DNA from: Paenibacillus harenae DSM 16969 | Lineage (GTDB): Bacteria > Bacillota > Bacilli > Paenibacillales > Paenibacillaceae | Direction of reading: 5' to 3' | Length of the DNA stretch: 64,000 bases | NCBI RefSeq assembly: GCF_000422465.1 | Contig: NZ_AULV01000015.1 | Coordinates: 203,880-267,879 of the forward strand | In this document: in pieces, positions 36,241 through 44,814 of the stretch | Layout of the letters: every line of letters begins with the position of its first letter | How positions within the stretch are numbered: position 1 is the stretch's first letter | The notes under the pieces: generated by a model | Database searches by the model: none | The model's input: the letters and a program-made list of their open reading frames with translations, nothing else | What the model was told of the DNA's origin: nothing | Position numbers and translations under genes: made by a program

Positions 36241-37227
36241 CTACTTGCTATTGATAAACGGGAACAGCAGCTTCTGATTCTCGGTTGTATACATATTTTC
36301 TTTCGTAATCACATTTGACTCCATATAGGTAATCGGATTGGTTTTGTCGCCCTCTATGAGCTTTAACGCCGTTTTCACTCCGAGGTAGCCCATATTGAAG
36401 GGCTTCTGCACAATGGATGCTTTTATAATGCCGGCCTCCAGCAATTGAACCTCGTCGCCGGTGCTGTCAAAGGCGATTAGACGTATATCGTCCGCTCTGT
36501 TCTGTTCCTTCAACACCCTGGCCACGCCCAACGAGGCAGATTCATTTAGCGTGATGAACGTATTAATGGGGGAGCCGCTTGTGATCAGCTGCTTGGCGAT
36601 CAGATAAGCCCGATCCTCGGATTGATCAGCATAATAGATTCCCATCAAGCTATCCTTGTAGTCGGCAAGAGCGAGCTGCATGCCTACCAGCCTTTCCTCG
36701 GAAACGGCTGAATTCTCGTTATCGCTAATCAAAGCCAGGACGGGATGACCGTTTGTTTCCTTAATGGAGGTTTGGCCCGCCAGCCGTCCTGCTTCGAAGT
36801 GATTGCTGGAGACGACTACGGGAGAAGGCTGCATATTCGGCGATGAATGAATAACGACTAATTTAATGCCTGCTTCACGCGCTTTCGCCAGAACGGCCGG
36901 CATCCGGTCATCCTTGATGGGGGCTATAACAATAGCATGCGGCTTTCGTTCGATCGCCGCTTCCAATATTTGAATTTGGGCATCTGCACCCTCTTCGGAA
37001 AGAGGACCTTCCACGCTTACATTCAGCCCCATCTCTTTGGCCGCCGCTTCCGCTCCCTTATGGACAGCCTGCCAGAAGTCAAGTTGGACGTTTAAGGTCT
37101 CAAGAATAACCGTCACCCTTCTTTCCCCGTGGCTGACGCCGGAGAAAAACTTGAAATTAAATACAGCATATACAGCAAGGACAATAATGGCCAGGACCAG
37201 CCAAAGGGTATATCGATGCTTCCGCAT
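36241..37227 (-). CDS. Membrane-anchored RbsB-type sugar-binding protein, probable co-sensor
   Basis: 328 residues. A single uncleaved N-terminal membrane anchor (about residues 8-28; no lipobox Cys) is followed by a periplasmic-binding type I domain with ILETLNVQLDFWQAVHKGAE, VIAPIKDDRMPAVLAKAREA and LIAFDSTGDEVQLLEAGIIK. It lies 13 bases after the kinase gene. A binding protein tethered next to a YesM-type kinase is most simply a ligand sensor for it, like ChvE-type or YtfQ-like co-sensors (inference). Confidence 0.8.
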   Translation of the reverse strand: MRKHRYTLWLVLAIIVLAVYAVFNFKFFSGVSHGERRVTVILETLNVQLDFWQAVHKGAEAAAKEMGLNVSVEGPLSEEGADAQIQILEAAIERKPHAIVIAPIKDDRMPAVLAKAREAGIKLVVIHSSPNMQPSPVVVSSNHFEAGRLAGQTSIKETNGHPVLALISDNENSAVSEERLVGMQLALADYKDSLMGIYYADQSEDRAYLIAKQLITSGSPINTFITLNESASLGVARVLKEQNRADDIRLIAFDSTGDEVQLLEAGIIKASIVQKPFNMGYLGVKTALKLIEGDKTNPITYMESNVITKENMYTTENQKLLFPFINSK

Positions 37228-37240
37228 TTGCTTTCGCCCC

Positions 37241-39025
37241 TTAATCGAGTTTGGGAATCACGATCGTAATACAGGTACCTTCTCCGATTTCGCTGCGAAT
37301 TTGGATACCGTATTCGTAACCAAAATAGAGTTTGATCCGCTCATCGACGTTGCGGATGCCGATGCCTTGATCACGATTATCTTCCTCATTGCTGAAGAGG
37401 AGCCGTCCCTGCTGCTCCGGCGTCATGCCATGTCCGTTATCCTCAACTTCAAATACGATCTGATCCCCCGATGCTCTCCCTCGAATCGTTATCCGTCCGT
37501 CTTCTATGCCGTACATATTGCGAATACCGTGGTAAATCGCATTTTCGACAAAGGGTTGAAGCAGTATCTTCAGAGTCTTATAGCCGAGAATAGATTCATC
37601 AATATCGATTTCATAACGAAGCTCCTCGTTATAACGCATTTTTTGTATAAGCAAATAATTCGTAATATGCTCCAGTTCCACCCGAATCGGCACCAGCTCT
37701 TGATCCTTCGTGATGCTTGCGCGGAATAGCTTGGCCAGGGCGGCAGTCATCAGAACGACCTCTTCATGCTGCTTCTGCTCGGCCATCCAAACGATGGAAT
37801 CAAGCGTATTATACAGAAAATGGGGATTGATTTGCGCTTGAAGCAGCAGAAGCTCGCTCTTTCGCTTGTTCTCCTGGTTCCGGATCGTCTCCTCCATCAA
37901 AAATTTGGTTCTGCTGACCATTAAATTAAACGACCGGCCCAGCTGTCCAATTTCGTTCATTTGACCGATTTTGGTCTGAATATCGAAATTCCCTTTCTCC
38001 ACCTGCTTCATATCCGACTGCAAGACCTTAATCGGCTTCGATAACCGGTGGGACAGCCCGATGGAGATCAGCAAGGAAATCGCTAAACCGAATAAAGAAT
38101 AAAAAATAATCGAATTGCGCAAATCGTCTTTACTGGTAATCAGATCGTCCGTATAGGCGACGCCGGCGATTCTCCATCCGAAGTTCGTATCCTGGACGGA
38201 ATAGATGCGCTTGCCGTCTCCTTGGTTAACGACGAATGATTGACCATTTGAAACCTGAAGAACCTCCTTAATCCGTTCGGTCCTTAATTTACTTTCGATC
38301 AGCTGCTGCTGAGGGTGATATACGAGGTTTCCCTCGTTGTCAACGATAAAGAGGTAGCCTTTTTGGCCAAGATTAATGTTGCTGCAAATATCGTTTATGA
38401 CACTGAGGTTCAGGTCCACAAGGAGTACGCCTTCGGCCGTTATGCCATCCGTGCTCTTAAGCTCCCGGCTCAAGGACACTACCCAGCGGTATTCATTCTC
38501 GATTAAATTCTGCACGTGAGGCGCGGAAATGACCGATTTGCCGCCCGCTGCCTTTGCCATCTGGTACCATGCTTGATCCTGCAGCCGCGTGTTCGGATTT
38601 AAGCTTGTAATTCTTCGGTCGGATACAAATCTGCCGTTATACCCGTATACCATAATGGACGCGATGTCCTTGCGGGTGTACAAGATCGCCTGGAATAAGT
38701 CGGAAATCCGTTTCTCGTACGTACGCCGATTCTCTTCGCTAATGAAGCTGTTGTCGGACAGATAATACTTGACGTCCTTGTTTGTTAAAGCGAGCAGCGA
38801 GATATTTTCCATGTTATCCACATAGGATTGGATGTTCAAATTAACCTGCTTTATAATCTCTTCAATGTATCCTTTCGAGTTCCTCTCGACGGCAGCGACG
38901 GATACCTGATAGCTTACCAGACTTGTTAATACGATTGCTGCCAATATTAATAGGGAAAATGCCAAGGAGATGTGGGATTGAATGCTTTTTAGCGGGAATA
39001 AAGGAAAGAAACGGTCTTTCAGCAT
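37241..39025 (-). CDS. Sensor histidine kinase (YesM family)
   Basis: 594 residues. Span 1 is near 17-39, an extracellular dCache-like domain runs about 40-290 (FVSDRRITSLNPNTRLQDQA, then EGVLLVDLNLSVINDI), span 2 about 298-318, then HAMP, phospho-acceptor His in LLLQAQINPHFLYNTLDSIV and an HATPase domain (LLQPFVENAIYHG, DNGHGMTPEQ, RDQGIGIRNVDERI). One base separates it from the response-regulator gene. Together with the neighbouring sensor protein it should control the CUT1 importer downstream. Confidence 0.92.
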   Translation of the reverse strand: MLKDRFFPLFPLKSIQSHISLAFSLLILAAIVLTSLVSYQVSVAAVERNSKGYIEEIIKQVNLNIQSYVDNMENISLLALTNKDVKYYLSDNSFISEENRRTYEKRISDLFQAILYTRKDIASIMVYGYNGRFVSDRRITSLNPNTRLQDQAWYQMAKAAGGKSVISAPHVQNLIENEYRWVVSLSRELKSTDGITAEGVLLVDLNLSVINDICSNINLGQKGYLFIVDNEGNLVYHPQQQLIESKLRTERIKEVLQVSNGQSFVVNQGDGKRIYSVQDTNFGWRIAGVAYTDDLITSKDDLRNSIIFYSLFGLAISLLISIGLSHRLSKPIKVLQSDMKQVEKGNFDIQTKIGQMNEIGQLGRSFNLMVSRTKFLMEETIRNQENKRKSELLLLQAQINPHFLYNTLDSIVWMAEQKQHEEVVLMTAALAKLFRASITKDQELVPIRVELEHITNYLLIQKMRYNEELRYEIDIDESILGYKTLKILLQPFVENAIYHGIRNMYGIEDGRITIRGRASGDQIVFEVEDNGHGMTPEQQGRLLFSNEEDNRDQGIGIRNVDERIKLYFGYEYGIQIRSEIGEGTCITIVIPKLD

Positions 39026-39026
39026 G

Positions 39027-40652
39027 TTAGTCCCCGCTCTCCTTTATTTGTTTATCCCGATAATCCTTCGGTGCGGCTCCCGTGTGCTTCTTGAATAAAA
39101 TACTGAAATAATTCGGGTCCTTGTAACCGACCAGATCGGCGATTTCATACAATTTCAACGTTGTGTTATGAAGCAATTCCTTCGCCTTGGCGATTCGTAC
39201 GCCGGTCAAATATTCGACAAAGGTCTCTCCCGTATGCTGCTTGAATATAAGGCTGAAATAGCTTGTACTCATCAGAACGTGACGGCATAAGTCCTGCAGC
39301 GACATCTTCTCATTCGCATAGTTCATATGAATATATTCTACCGCCCGATGAATTTGCATGTTCGTCAAATAGTTGCGGTTATCCCTAATGATAGAGATGA
39401 CGGAGCTTACCACTTCCTTTAACCAAACCTCGATATCATCCAGCGTCTTGAATCTGGACACATTCATCAGCTGTATTTGATGATCGAAGGTTGGCTCCCG
39501 CTCATGTATAGTCAGCTCCTGAATAGAGTTCATCAGAGATAAAACGACTTTCTGCATTTGCAGCATGCACGCCTCTACCGGAACCAATGCGTTCTTTAGC
39601 TCCGCTACTCCCGTCTCGATCAGCTCGTTCGCCTCTTGAATGGCTCCTGTTTTCACGGCTGCGGCCAGCTTGCGGTCTAAGTCCAAGCTCAGCGGCATGG
39701 ATATCGAAGGTTTGCCTTCGATATCCATAATATGGAGTACCCGGTTTTTCCCTAATAGAAAGCGGTAATCCAGAACAGACAACGCGCTCCTGTAGGAAAC
39801 CGGAAGCTGTTCGGCATTCATGCAGGTTCTGCCGATTCCGACCGTAACCGTGAACTTCAAATACTTCTCGATATGATAGCGCACTTCCTCTGCAAGAGAA
39901 AGTACCCGTTCATACATGAGACTCTCGTTTTCTTGTCCGAAAACAATCGCGACCATCCGTTCCTCACGGGTACGAAACGTAAGCACATGATCCCGTTCAA
40001 GCGTCTCCTGAAAAATATCAAATGCGGCAAACCTCAAAAACTCGGCATCAAGCTCGTAGAAAGGAAGATCCCGCTCTCCGAAATCGTCGATATCCGCTAC
40101 CATGACCAAATACAGGGGCGATACGGGCGGAAGGCTGAAATACGCGAATCGCTCTTCGATTTCCGCTTTGCTGAGCCCTACCGCGACCAGACGTTCAAGG
40201 AACCGCTCCTTGAGCAGCGGAAGACTTTGCTCCAATTGATGATTTAACCTGCCGAGATCCTCGCGGCGCTGCATCTCTTCGTCCATCTCCGATTTAATCC
40301 GGCCCAGCAGAAGACGTATTTCCTGCGCCGTGACCGGCTTTAAGACAAAATCGGATATCTTAAGCCGAATCGCCTGCTGGGCATATTCGAATTCGTCAAA
40401 CCCCGTTAATATAATCATCTTGATATACGGAAACTGCGCAGAGATCAATCCGGCTAACTCTAATCCATCCATAAACGGCATGCTAATATCCGAGATAACC
40501 AGCTCCGGCCTGTCTAACTCTACCGCATCCCAAGCTTCCCGGCCATTTGCGTAAGAGCCAATCAATTCAAAGCCATGCTCATTCCAATTAATCGTATTTT
40601 TTAATCCGTTCCGGACTACCGCTTCATCGTCGACAATGATCACTTTGTACAT
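39027..40652 (-). CDS. AraC-type response regulator (YesN family)
   Basis: 541 residues. Receiver domain at the N-terminus (IIVDDEAVVRNGL, phospho-acceptor in LVISDISMPFMDG, ILTGFDEFEYA, FVLKPVT), long middle region, and two C-terminal AraC helix-turn-helix motifs (KMSLQDLCRHVLMSTSYFSL and LYEIADLVGYKDPNYFSILF). First gene of the seven-gene series; its promoter should lie between 40653 and the terminator near 40760. Confidence 0.93.
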   Translation of the reverse strand: MYKVIIVDDEAVVRNGLKNTINWNEHGFELIGSYANGREAWDAVELDRPELVISDISMPFMDGLELAGLISAQFPYIKMIILTGFDEFEYAQQAIRLKISDFVLKPVTAQEIRLLLGRIKSEMDEEMQRREDLGRLNHQLEQSLPLLKERFLERLVAVGLSKAEIEERFAYFSLPPVSPLYLVMVADIDDFGERDLPFYELDAEFLRFAAFDIFQETLERDHVLTFRTREERMVAIVFGQENESLMYERVLSLAEEVRYHIEKYLKFTVTVGIGRTCMNAEQLPVSYRSALSVLDYRFLLGKNRVLHIMDIEGKPSISMPLSLDLDRKLAAAVKTGAIQEANELIETGVAELKNALVPVEACMLQMQKVVLSLMNSIQELTIHEREPTFDHQIQLMNVSRFKTLDDIEVWLKEVVSSVISIIRDNRNYLTNMQIHRAVEYIHMNYANEKMSLQDLCRHVLMSTSYFSLIFKQHTGETFVEYLTGVRIAKAKELLHNTTLKLYEIADLVGYKDPNYFSILFKKHTGAAPKDYRDKQIKESGD

Positions 40653-40752
40653 CGAAGCCTCTCCAGTCTGTTGGAATCAGGATACGCATGAAAACAATAT
40701 ACAGCCATTATGCATGAGAATATGTCTGCTTACAATTGCCCTGTTAGGCGCA

Positions 40753-40785
40753 TTGAAAAAACCCGACCTGATAGGGCCGGGTTCC
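40753..40785 (-). terminator. Minus-strand terminator upstream of the response-regulator operon
   Basis: AACCCG...CGGGTT hairpin followed by TTTT on the minus strand. It should end transcripts coming from the tetR gene to the right, insulating the two-component operon. Confidence 0.7.
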
Positions 40786-40796
40786 AATAACGCAAC

Positions 40797-40953
40797 GGGA
40801 TTGAAAGCTGCAAACCAGAGCGCGGTTTGCATTCGGTTTTGTAAGCTCAAGTTCAATTTTTTCAATTCGGTCCAGCCCGTTTTTGACCGTGTCTGCGATA
40901 ACGAGAGCATCCTTTTTGTCGCTCCGGTAATTTTTTCAATGAGTTGATTTTGT
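40797..40953 (-). pseudogene. IS110-family transposase relic
   Basis: Minus-strand codons give QNQLIEKIT, the usual N-terminal stretch of Paenibacillus IS110 transposases. They are followed after a frame change by KKDALVIADTVKNG, an internal IS110 block. Most of the enzyme is deleted. A 28-base identical stretch occurs at 61561-61588 in the second relic. No complete element or flanking repeats are seen. Confidence 0.6.
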
Positions 40954-40968
40954 GCATATATTATTGGA

Positions 40969-41574
40969 TTAGTGAGTATTTTCTTTATTAAAAATGCGCT
41001 CACTAATCATTCGAAGAAACGAAGCCCATTGTTGCTGGAATTCGGGTTCTTCCAAAGTATGTCCTGTGATCATACGAGTTACATTGCTATATAGCAGGGG
41101 ATAAATTGTGAGACTAGAGAGCATTAAGGTAATTAACGCTGGATCCAACTCTTCGGGAACCAGCCCCATCTCCTGTTTGGATTTCATATCTTCGTTATAA
41201 GATTGCAAGATCTTCTTTCTCATTTCTTCCCCGTTTACATTTTCAGGAATTATATCGATGGCTTCCCAAGCCGTAAACTTTAAAAACTCCCTCAAGTTTT
41301 CGAGATTGACTTTAAGTCGAAATTCTGCAATATGCACAGGATTAGCCGGTAATGTAAGATGTCCGGTTGGTAGCGATGTAAGAAATTCGTGAATCGTCTC
41401 ATTTATAAGTTGATCTTTTCCTTTAAAGTAATGATAGATTAGTTGCTTATTGACCTCGGCTCGTTTCGCGATCGATTCAATTCTAGCACCCGTGTATCCT
41501 TTCTCGAAAAACTCTTCCTTGGCTGCTTGGAGTATCGCTTTCCGAGTACGTTCAGCATTGCGTATTTCACCCAT
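40969..41574 (-). CDS. TetR/AcrR-family regulator
   Basis: Repressor of 201 residues. The N-terminal TetR helix-turn-helix is clear (RKAILQAAKEEFFEKGYTGA, then IESIAKRAEVNKQLIYHYF), with a C-terminal ligand domain of mostly helical sequence. Start ATG with GGAGG upstream. It is divergent from a broken RibD/DHFR-like gene, and a palindrome lies between them. The regulated partner may therefore be lost or the regulator may control itself only. Confidence 0.92.
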   Translation of the reverse strand: MGEIRNAERTRKAILQAAKEEFFEKGYTGARIESIAKRAEVNKQLIYHYFKGKDQLINETIHEFLTSLPTGHLTLPANPVHIAEFRLKVNLENLREFLKFTAWEAIDIIPENVNGEEMRKKILQSYNEDMKSKQEMGLVPEELDPALITLMLSSLTIYPLLYSNVTRMITGHTLEEPEFQQQWASFLRMISERIFNKENTH

Positions 41575-41606
41575 TTCGGTTGACCTCCAGTACCTTCATT
41601 AACTAT

Positions 41607-41635
41607 ATCGTAGCGATTTTAGTGTTTAAAGTCAA
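41607..41635 (-). promoter_or_regulatory. tetR promoter
   Basis: Minus-strand TTGACT (41630-41635) and TACGAT (41607-41612) with a 17-base spacer, about 35 bases before the tetR start. Confidence 0.65.
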
Positions 41636-41661
41636 TTTTAATTAGATCGGTTGGAAAGTAT

Positions 41662-41682
41662 TACTTTACAAAATGTAAGTTA
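41662..41682. promoter_or_regulatory. Candidate TetR operator
   Basis: TACTTTACAAAATGTAAGTTA, an imperfect dyad (TTACA-AAA-TGTAA core) in the divergent tetR/reductase intergenic region, upstream of the tetR promoter. Confidence 0.4.
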
Positions 41683-41804
41683 AACTGTATTTTTATTTTC
41701 GAGACCAAGAATTGGCAGCTTAAAAAGGGGATTGTTGGGAATCTGTCGATTTTGTTTTCTCATTCTTGTGAAAAACAATATTAAAAAAAAAAGGAGTTTT
41801 GAAA

Positions 41805-42154
41805 ATGAGAAAAGTAAAAGTATCTATGTATTTGACATTGGATGGCGTTATGGAGAATCCCGCTTGGACAGCGCCCTACTTCAATGAAGAGGTTGGGGAA
41901 TTTCAAAAGGATTTGTTATTCTCTAGCGATACTCTTTTATTGTCTTGATCTACGGCAGTGGCGATCTTATTCATACGTTAATGGAGCACGATCTCATCGA
42001 TGAATATCATTTCATGATCCAACCAGTTGTACATGGAAGCGGAAAGCGTCTATTCAAAGATGGGAGCTATACAAAAGCTTTAAAGCTTGTTAAAGTACAA
42101 ACGACCTCTACCGGTGTATCCATCCTTTCCTATCAACCGGAGAAAACGAACTAA
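41805..42154 (+). pseudogene. Broken RibD C-terminal/dihydrofolate-reductase-like gene
   Basis: A good ribosome site (AAGGAG) precedes ATG at 41805. The frame gives MRKVKVSMYLTLDGVMENP and about 47 residues before a stop at 41946. The next frame then continues with the family's C-terminal half (LIYGSGDLIHTLMEHDLIDE, then FMIQPVVHGSGKRLF). Compared with roughly 190 residues for YyaP-like proteins, about 80 residues in the middle are missing and the frame is changed. So this is an out-of-frame internal deletion, not a sequencing slip of one base. Confidence 0.75.
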
Positions 42155-42167
42155 ATTGCAATTAAAG

Positions 42168-42205
42168 CGGCAGCCTAGGACTATTCTCTTGACCAAAGGC
42201 TGCCG
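42168..42205. terminator. Hairpin between the reductase relic and lysR
   Basis: CGGCAGCC/GGCTGCCG, eight pairs around 22 bases. It may end the converging transcripts, but the T tracts are weak. The following TATTAGCGTAATA resembles the end of the dispersed CCGTTAGCGTAAT elements. Confidence 0.4.
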
Positions 42206-42222
42206 TATTAGCGTAATAAAGT

Positions 42223-43119
42223 CTATTGCTTCTCCCAATCGGCGGAGTGCTTCCGAACCAGTTGAAGAAACATTTTAAAAGCGGCAGATTGCCACTTGTT
42301 TTTATGAAAGGCCAGTAAGGTAAACAATGAATTTCCGTTCTCCCAAACCGCTCCGGCCAACTTCCCTTCTTTCATTTCCGCTGCAATTGAAAAAGATGGC
42401 AATATTGAAAGACCTAGTCCGCACATCACACTTTGTTTAATCGCCTCGATGCTCCAAAACTCTAAAGACGTTTTCGGAGCGACATCGTGTTCTTGTAAAT
42501 AGGAGTCAAACAGCTTCCGATAACTGCATCCTTGTTGAGTCGATAAAAATGTTGAGTTCGAAATGGCTTCCAGCATTCTAGGCCATAGATAGGAATGCAA
42601 ATGTGGAGGGGCAATTAGAACCATAGGTTCGTGGGCCAGTTTTTCTACATATAAATCAGGCTCAGCCCAATCTTTGTCCAACAAAAAAACTATGTCATAT
42701 TCACCTGTACGCAGCAGCCTCAATGCTTCGGCATTGGAATAGGATGGTTTCAAAATGAGCTGTACTTGAGGATATAAATGGACGAATTCCTTTATAATTG
42801 GCGGTAATCGGTACACGGTTAAAGATTCAGGCGCAGCAATAGTTAGGATGCCGGCGGGGATATGACTTGCAGCAGGTATATTTTTTGCATTCGCGTATAA
42901 TTTCAGCATCTCAATGGCGAAGGGCATAAATTGCTCGCCGGTTTGAGTAAGAACCACTTTTTTTCCTAGCCGGTCAAATAATGGGGCTCCTACCTCTTCT
43001 TCAAGCGCATGAATGTGCGTAGTCATTGTGGATTGAGCGTATCCGAGATTCTCTGCCGCTTTTGTAAAGCCGCCTAAATCTGATATGGCCTTAAAAGTAA
43101 CAAGATGCCGAAGCTCCAT
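42223..43119 (-). CDS. LysR-family regulator
   Basis: 298 residues from ATG 43119 (MELRHLVTFKAISDLGGFTK), with winged helix-turn-helix at residues 2-60 (AAENLGYAQSTMTTHIHALE) and an LTTR effector domain from about 90. The frame is open a further 60 codons, but that extension lacks family similarity. It is divergent from an EamA-type exporter gene 161 bases away, the usual LysR arrangement, so it probably regulates that exporter. Confidence 0.92.
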   Translation of the reverse strand: MELRHLVTFKAISDLGGFTKAAENLGYAQSTMTTHIHALEEEVGAPLFDRLGKKVVLTQTGEQFMPFAIEMLKLYANAKNIPAASHIPAGILTIAAPESLTVYRLPPIIKEFVHLYPQVQLILKPSYSNAEALRLLRTGEYDIVFLLDKDWAEPDLYVEKLAHEPMVLIAPPHLHSYLWPRMLEAISNSTFLSTQQGCSYRKLFDSYLQEHDVAPKTSLEFWSIEAIKQSVMCGLGLSILPSFSIAAEMKEGKLAGAVWENGNSLFTLLAFHKNKWQSAAFKMFLQLVRKHSADWEKQ

Positions 43120-43280
43120 TTCAATTCGCCCCCTGAGTATAAGCTCTTTCCCTCTTATGTAATCATAAAAATCGATCGTTTCCATTTCAACTATCAATTT
43201 CACTAATTTCATTTCCATAGCTATACTGTAAACATCGCTGCAGCGCAACGTTACATGAATCTGCGATAAGAAGGAGCAGG

Positions 43281-44216
43281 GTGGTAGTGAACAAATCATG
43301 GAGAATCGTTATGGCAATAGCGACAACATTGCTACTATGGGCATCCGCATTTGTAGGAATAAGGGCGGGGCTGGAAGCGTACTCTCCGATTCATTTGTCG
43401 TTGCTGAGATACGCAACCGCTTCCGTTGTTCTGCTTTTGTATTTCTATAAAGGAAAATCCCGGCTTCCTGACAAGCATGATCTGCCTAGAATCATGCTAA
43501 CAGGTTTTGTCGGAATTACAGTGTATAACTTTGCATTAAATTTTGGAGAGGTAAGTGTTACAGCCGGAGCAGCCAGTTTTATTGTGAACACGGTTCCTAT
43601 ATTCACATCCATACTAGCCGTTTTGATTTTGAAGGAAAGGCTGACATACTGGGGATGGAGCGCTATTATACTCAGCTTTATCGGGGTCGCCATCATATCC
43701 CTGGACGATATTCGAAGCTTGCAGCTAAGTAAAGGGGTACTGCTGCTTCTGATTGCTGCGCTTTCTCAAGCAACATATTTTATATTACAGAAACCGTTGC
43801 TTCAAAAATATCGCCCCATCGAGGCAACTACCTACGCAATACTAGCAGGAACCGTTTGTATGTTACCATTTTCTCAACATTTTTTTGAAGGGATTCACAA
43901 TGCGCCGATTGCAAAAACAATGGTCGTTATCTATTTAGGCATCTTTCCAGGTGCGCTCGCCTACTTATCATGGTCGTTTGCTCTATCAAAAGTGCAAGCT
44001 TCCTTTGTATCGAGTTTTCTTTTCCTCGTACCGTTATTGACTTTGGGTATTGCCTGGATTTGGCTATCCGAAATTCCAACGTTTTACACTTGGGTTGGCG
44101 GGGCATTGATTTTTGCAGGTGTTGTCTGCATGAATACGTTGGGAAAGCATAAGGCAATTCCGGAGCAAAGAAAAGATAAGAAGCAAGAACAATTGATGTT
44201 AACTGATGAACTTTAG
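43281..44216 (+). CDS. EamA/DMT-family transporter
   Basis: Ten-span membrane exporter, 311 residues, two EamA repeats (first about 10-140 with WASAFVGIRAGLEAYSP; second about 155-290 with GALAYLSWSFALSKVQASFV). GGAG sits four bases before the GTG at 43281 and ten before the GTG at 43287; either could start. Lys-rich cytosolic tail. The export substrate is unknown; amino acids or metabolites are typical for the family. Confidence 0.9.
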   Translation: MVVNKSWRIVMAIATTLLLWASAFVGIRAGLEAYSPIHLSLLRYATASVVLLLYFYKGKSRLPDKHDLPRIMLTGFVGITVYNFALNFGEVSVTAGAASFIVNTVPIFTSILAVLILKERLTYWGWSAIILSFIGVAIISLDDIRSLQLSKGVLLLLIAALSQATYFILQKPLLQKYRPIEATTYAILAGTVCMLPFSQHFFEGIHNAPIAKTMVVIYLGIFPGALAYLSWSFALSKVQASFVSSFLFLVPLLTLGIAWIWLSEIPTFYTWVGGALIFAGVVCMNTLGKHKAIPEQRKDKKQEQLMLTDEL

Positions 44217-44307
44217 CTTGGGGACAAAATCGTGCTCGCGTGTGCACCAAAACCACCGTGAGGTCGGCGTATATGGCTAGAAATGCCTGCGGCTTCTTAG
44301 GATACCC

Positions 44308-44733
44308 TCAAATATTCTTCTCATCATTAAACTCAACACAAAAAGGCTGCATTTCAGGTCTTAAACAATACTCTATTCTTTGTCTGAAATCTTTCCATTC
44401 AACTTTTTTTAGTGCTTCTTCAATCGGAAAGTAGCCTGAATCCAAGCTTTCTGATGTTTGTATTAATTCTCCACCTATTGGCTTTGCTAAAAATAGGGCG
44501 TTACAAATTGAATTTCCTACGTTCTGAAATATTCCGCAGAAATTGATAATTTCTATGTCTATTCCTGATTCTTCTTTTGTTTCTCTTATTGCAGCATGAC
44601 TTAAGGACTCTCCTTCTTCTACTTGACCACCAGGCATTTCCCAGCCTCTTCTTGGTCCTTTGATAAGTAATAATTCGTTTTTGTCATTTATTACAATTGC
44701 AGCTGCCGAAACGATATGCTTTGGTGGATTCAT
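44308..44733 (-). CDS. NUDIX hydrolase
   Basis: 141-residue pyrophosphohydrolase. The Nudix box fits GX5EX7REUXEEXGU (GGQVEEGESLSHAAIRETKE, then ESGI), beginning near residue 36. The N-terminal KHIVSAAAIVINDKNELLLI is typical. The substrate is not evident. It lies downstream of murA on the same strand with 81 bases between and may be expressed alone. Confidence 0.93.
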   Translation of the reverse strand: MNPPKHIVSAAAIVINDKNELLLIKGPRRGWEMPGGQVEEGESLSHAAIRETKEESGIDIEIINFCGIFQNVGNSICNALFLAKPIGGELIQTSESLDSGYFPIEEALKKVEWKDFRQRIEYCLRPEMQPFCVEFNDEKNI

Positions 44734-44814
44734 CGCTTTACTCTCCTTAAAAAGATTAATAAATATTTATGCTCTAATCCCGTTGAACTAACCATTAACG
44801 GAGTGCTCTGGCTT

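Noticed and set aside
40677..41003. 108-codon frame left of tetR
   Set aside because: It is the IS110 relic read through its deletion, a terminator and the tetR end; not a gene.
42223..43299. Longer LysR frame from 43299
   Set aside because: The additional 60 codons have no LysR similarity and run through the divergent promoter region; ATG 43119 begins the typical N-terminus.
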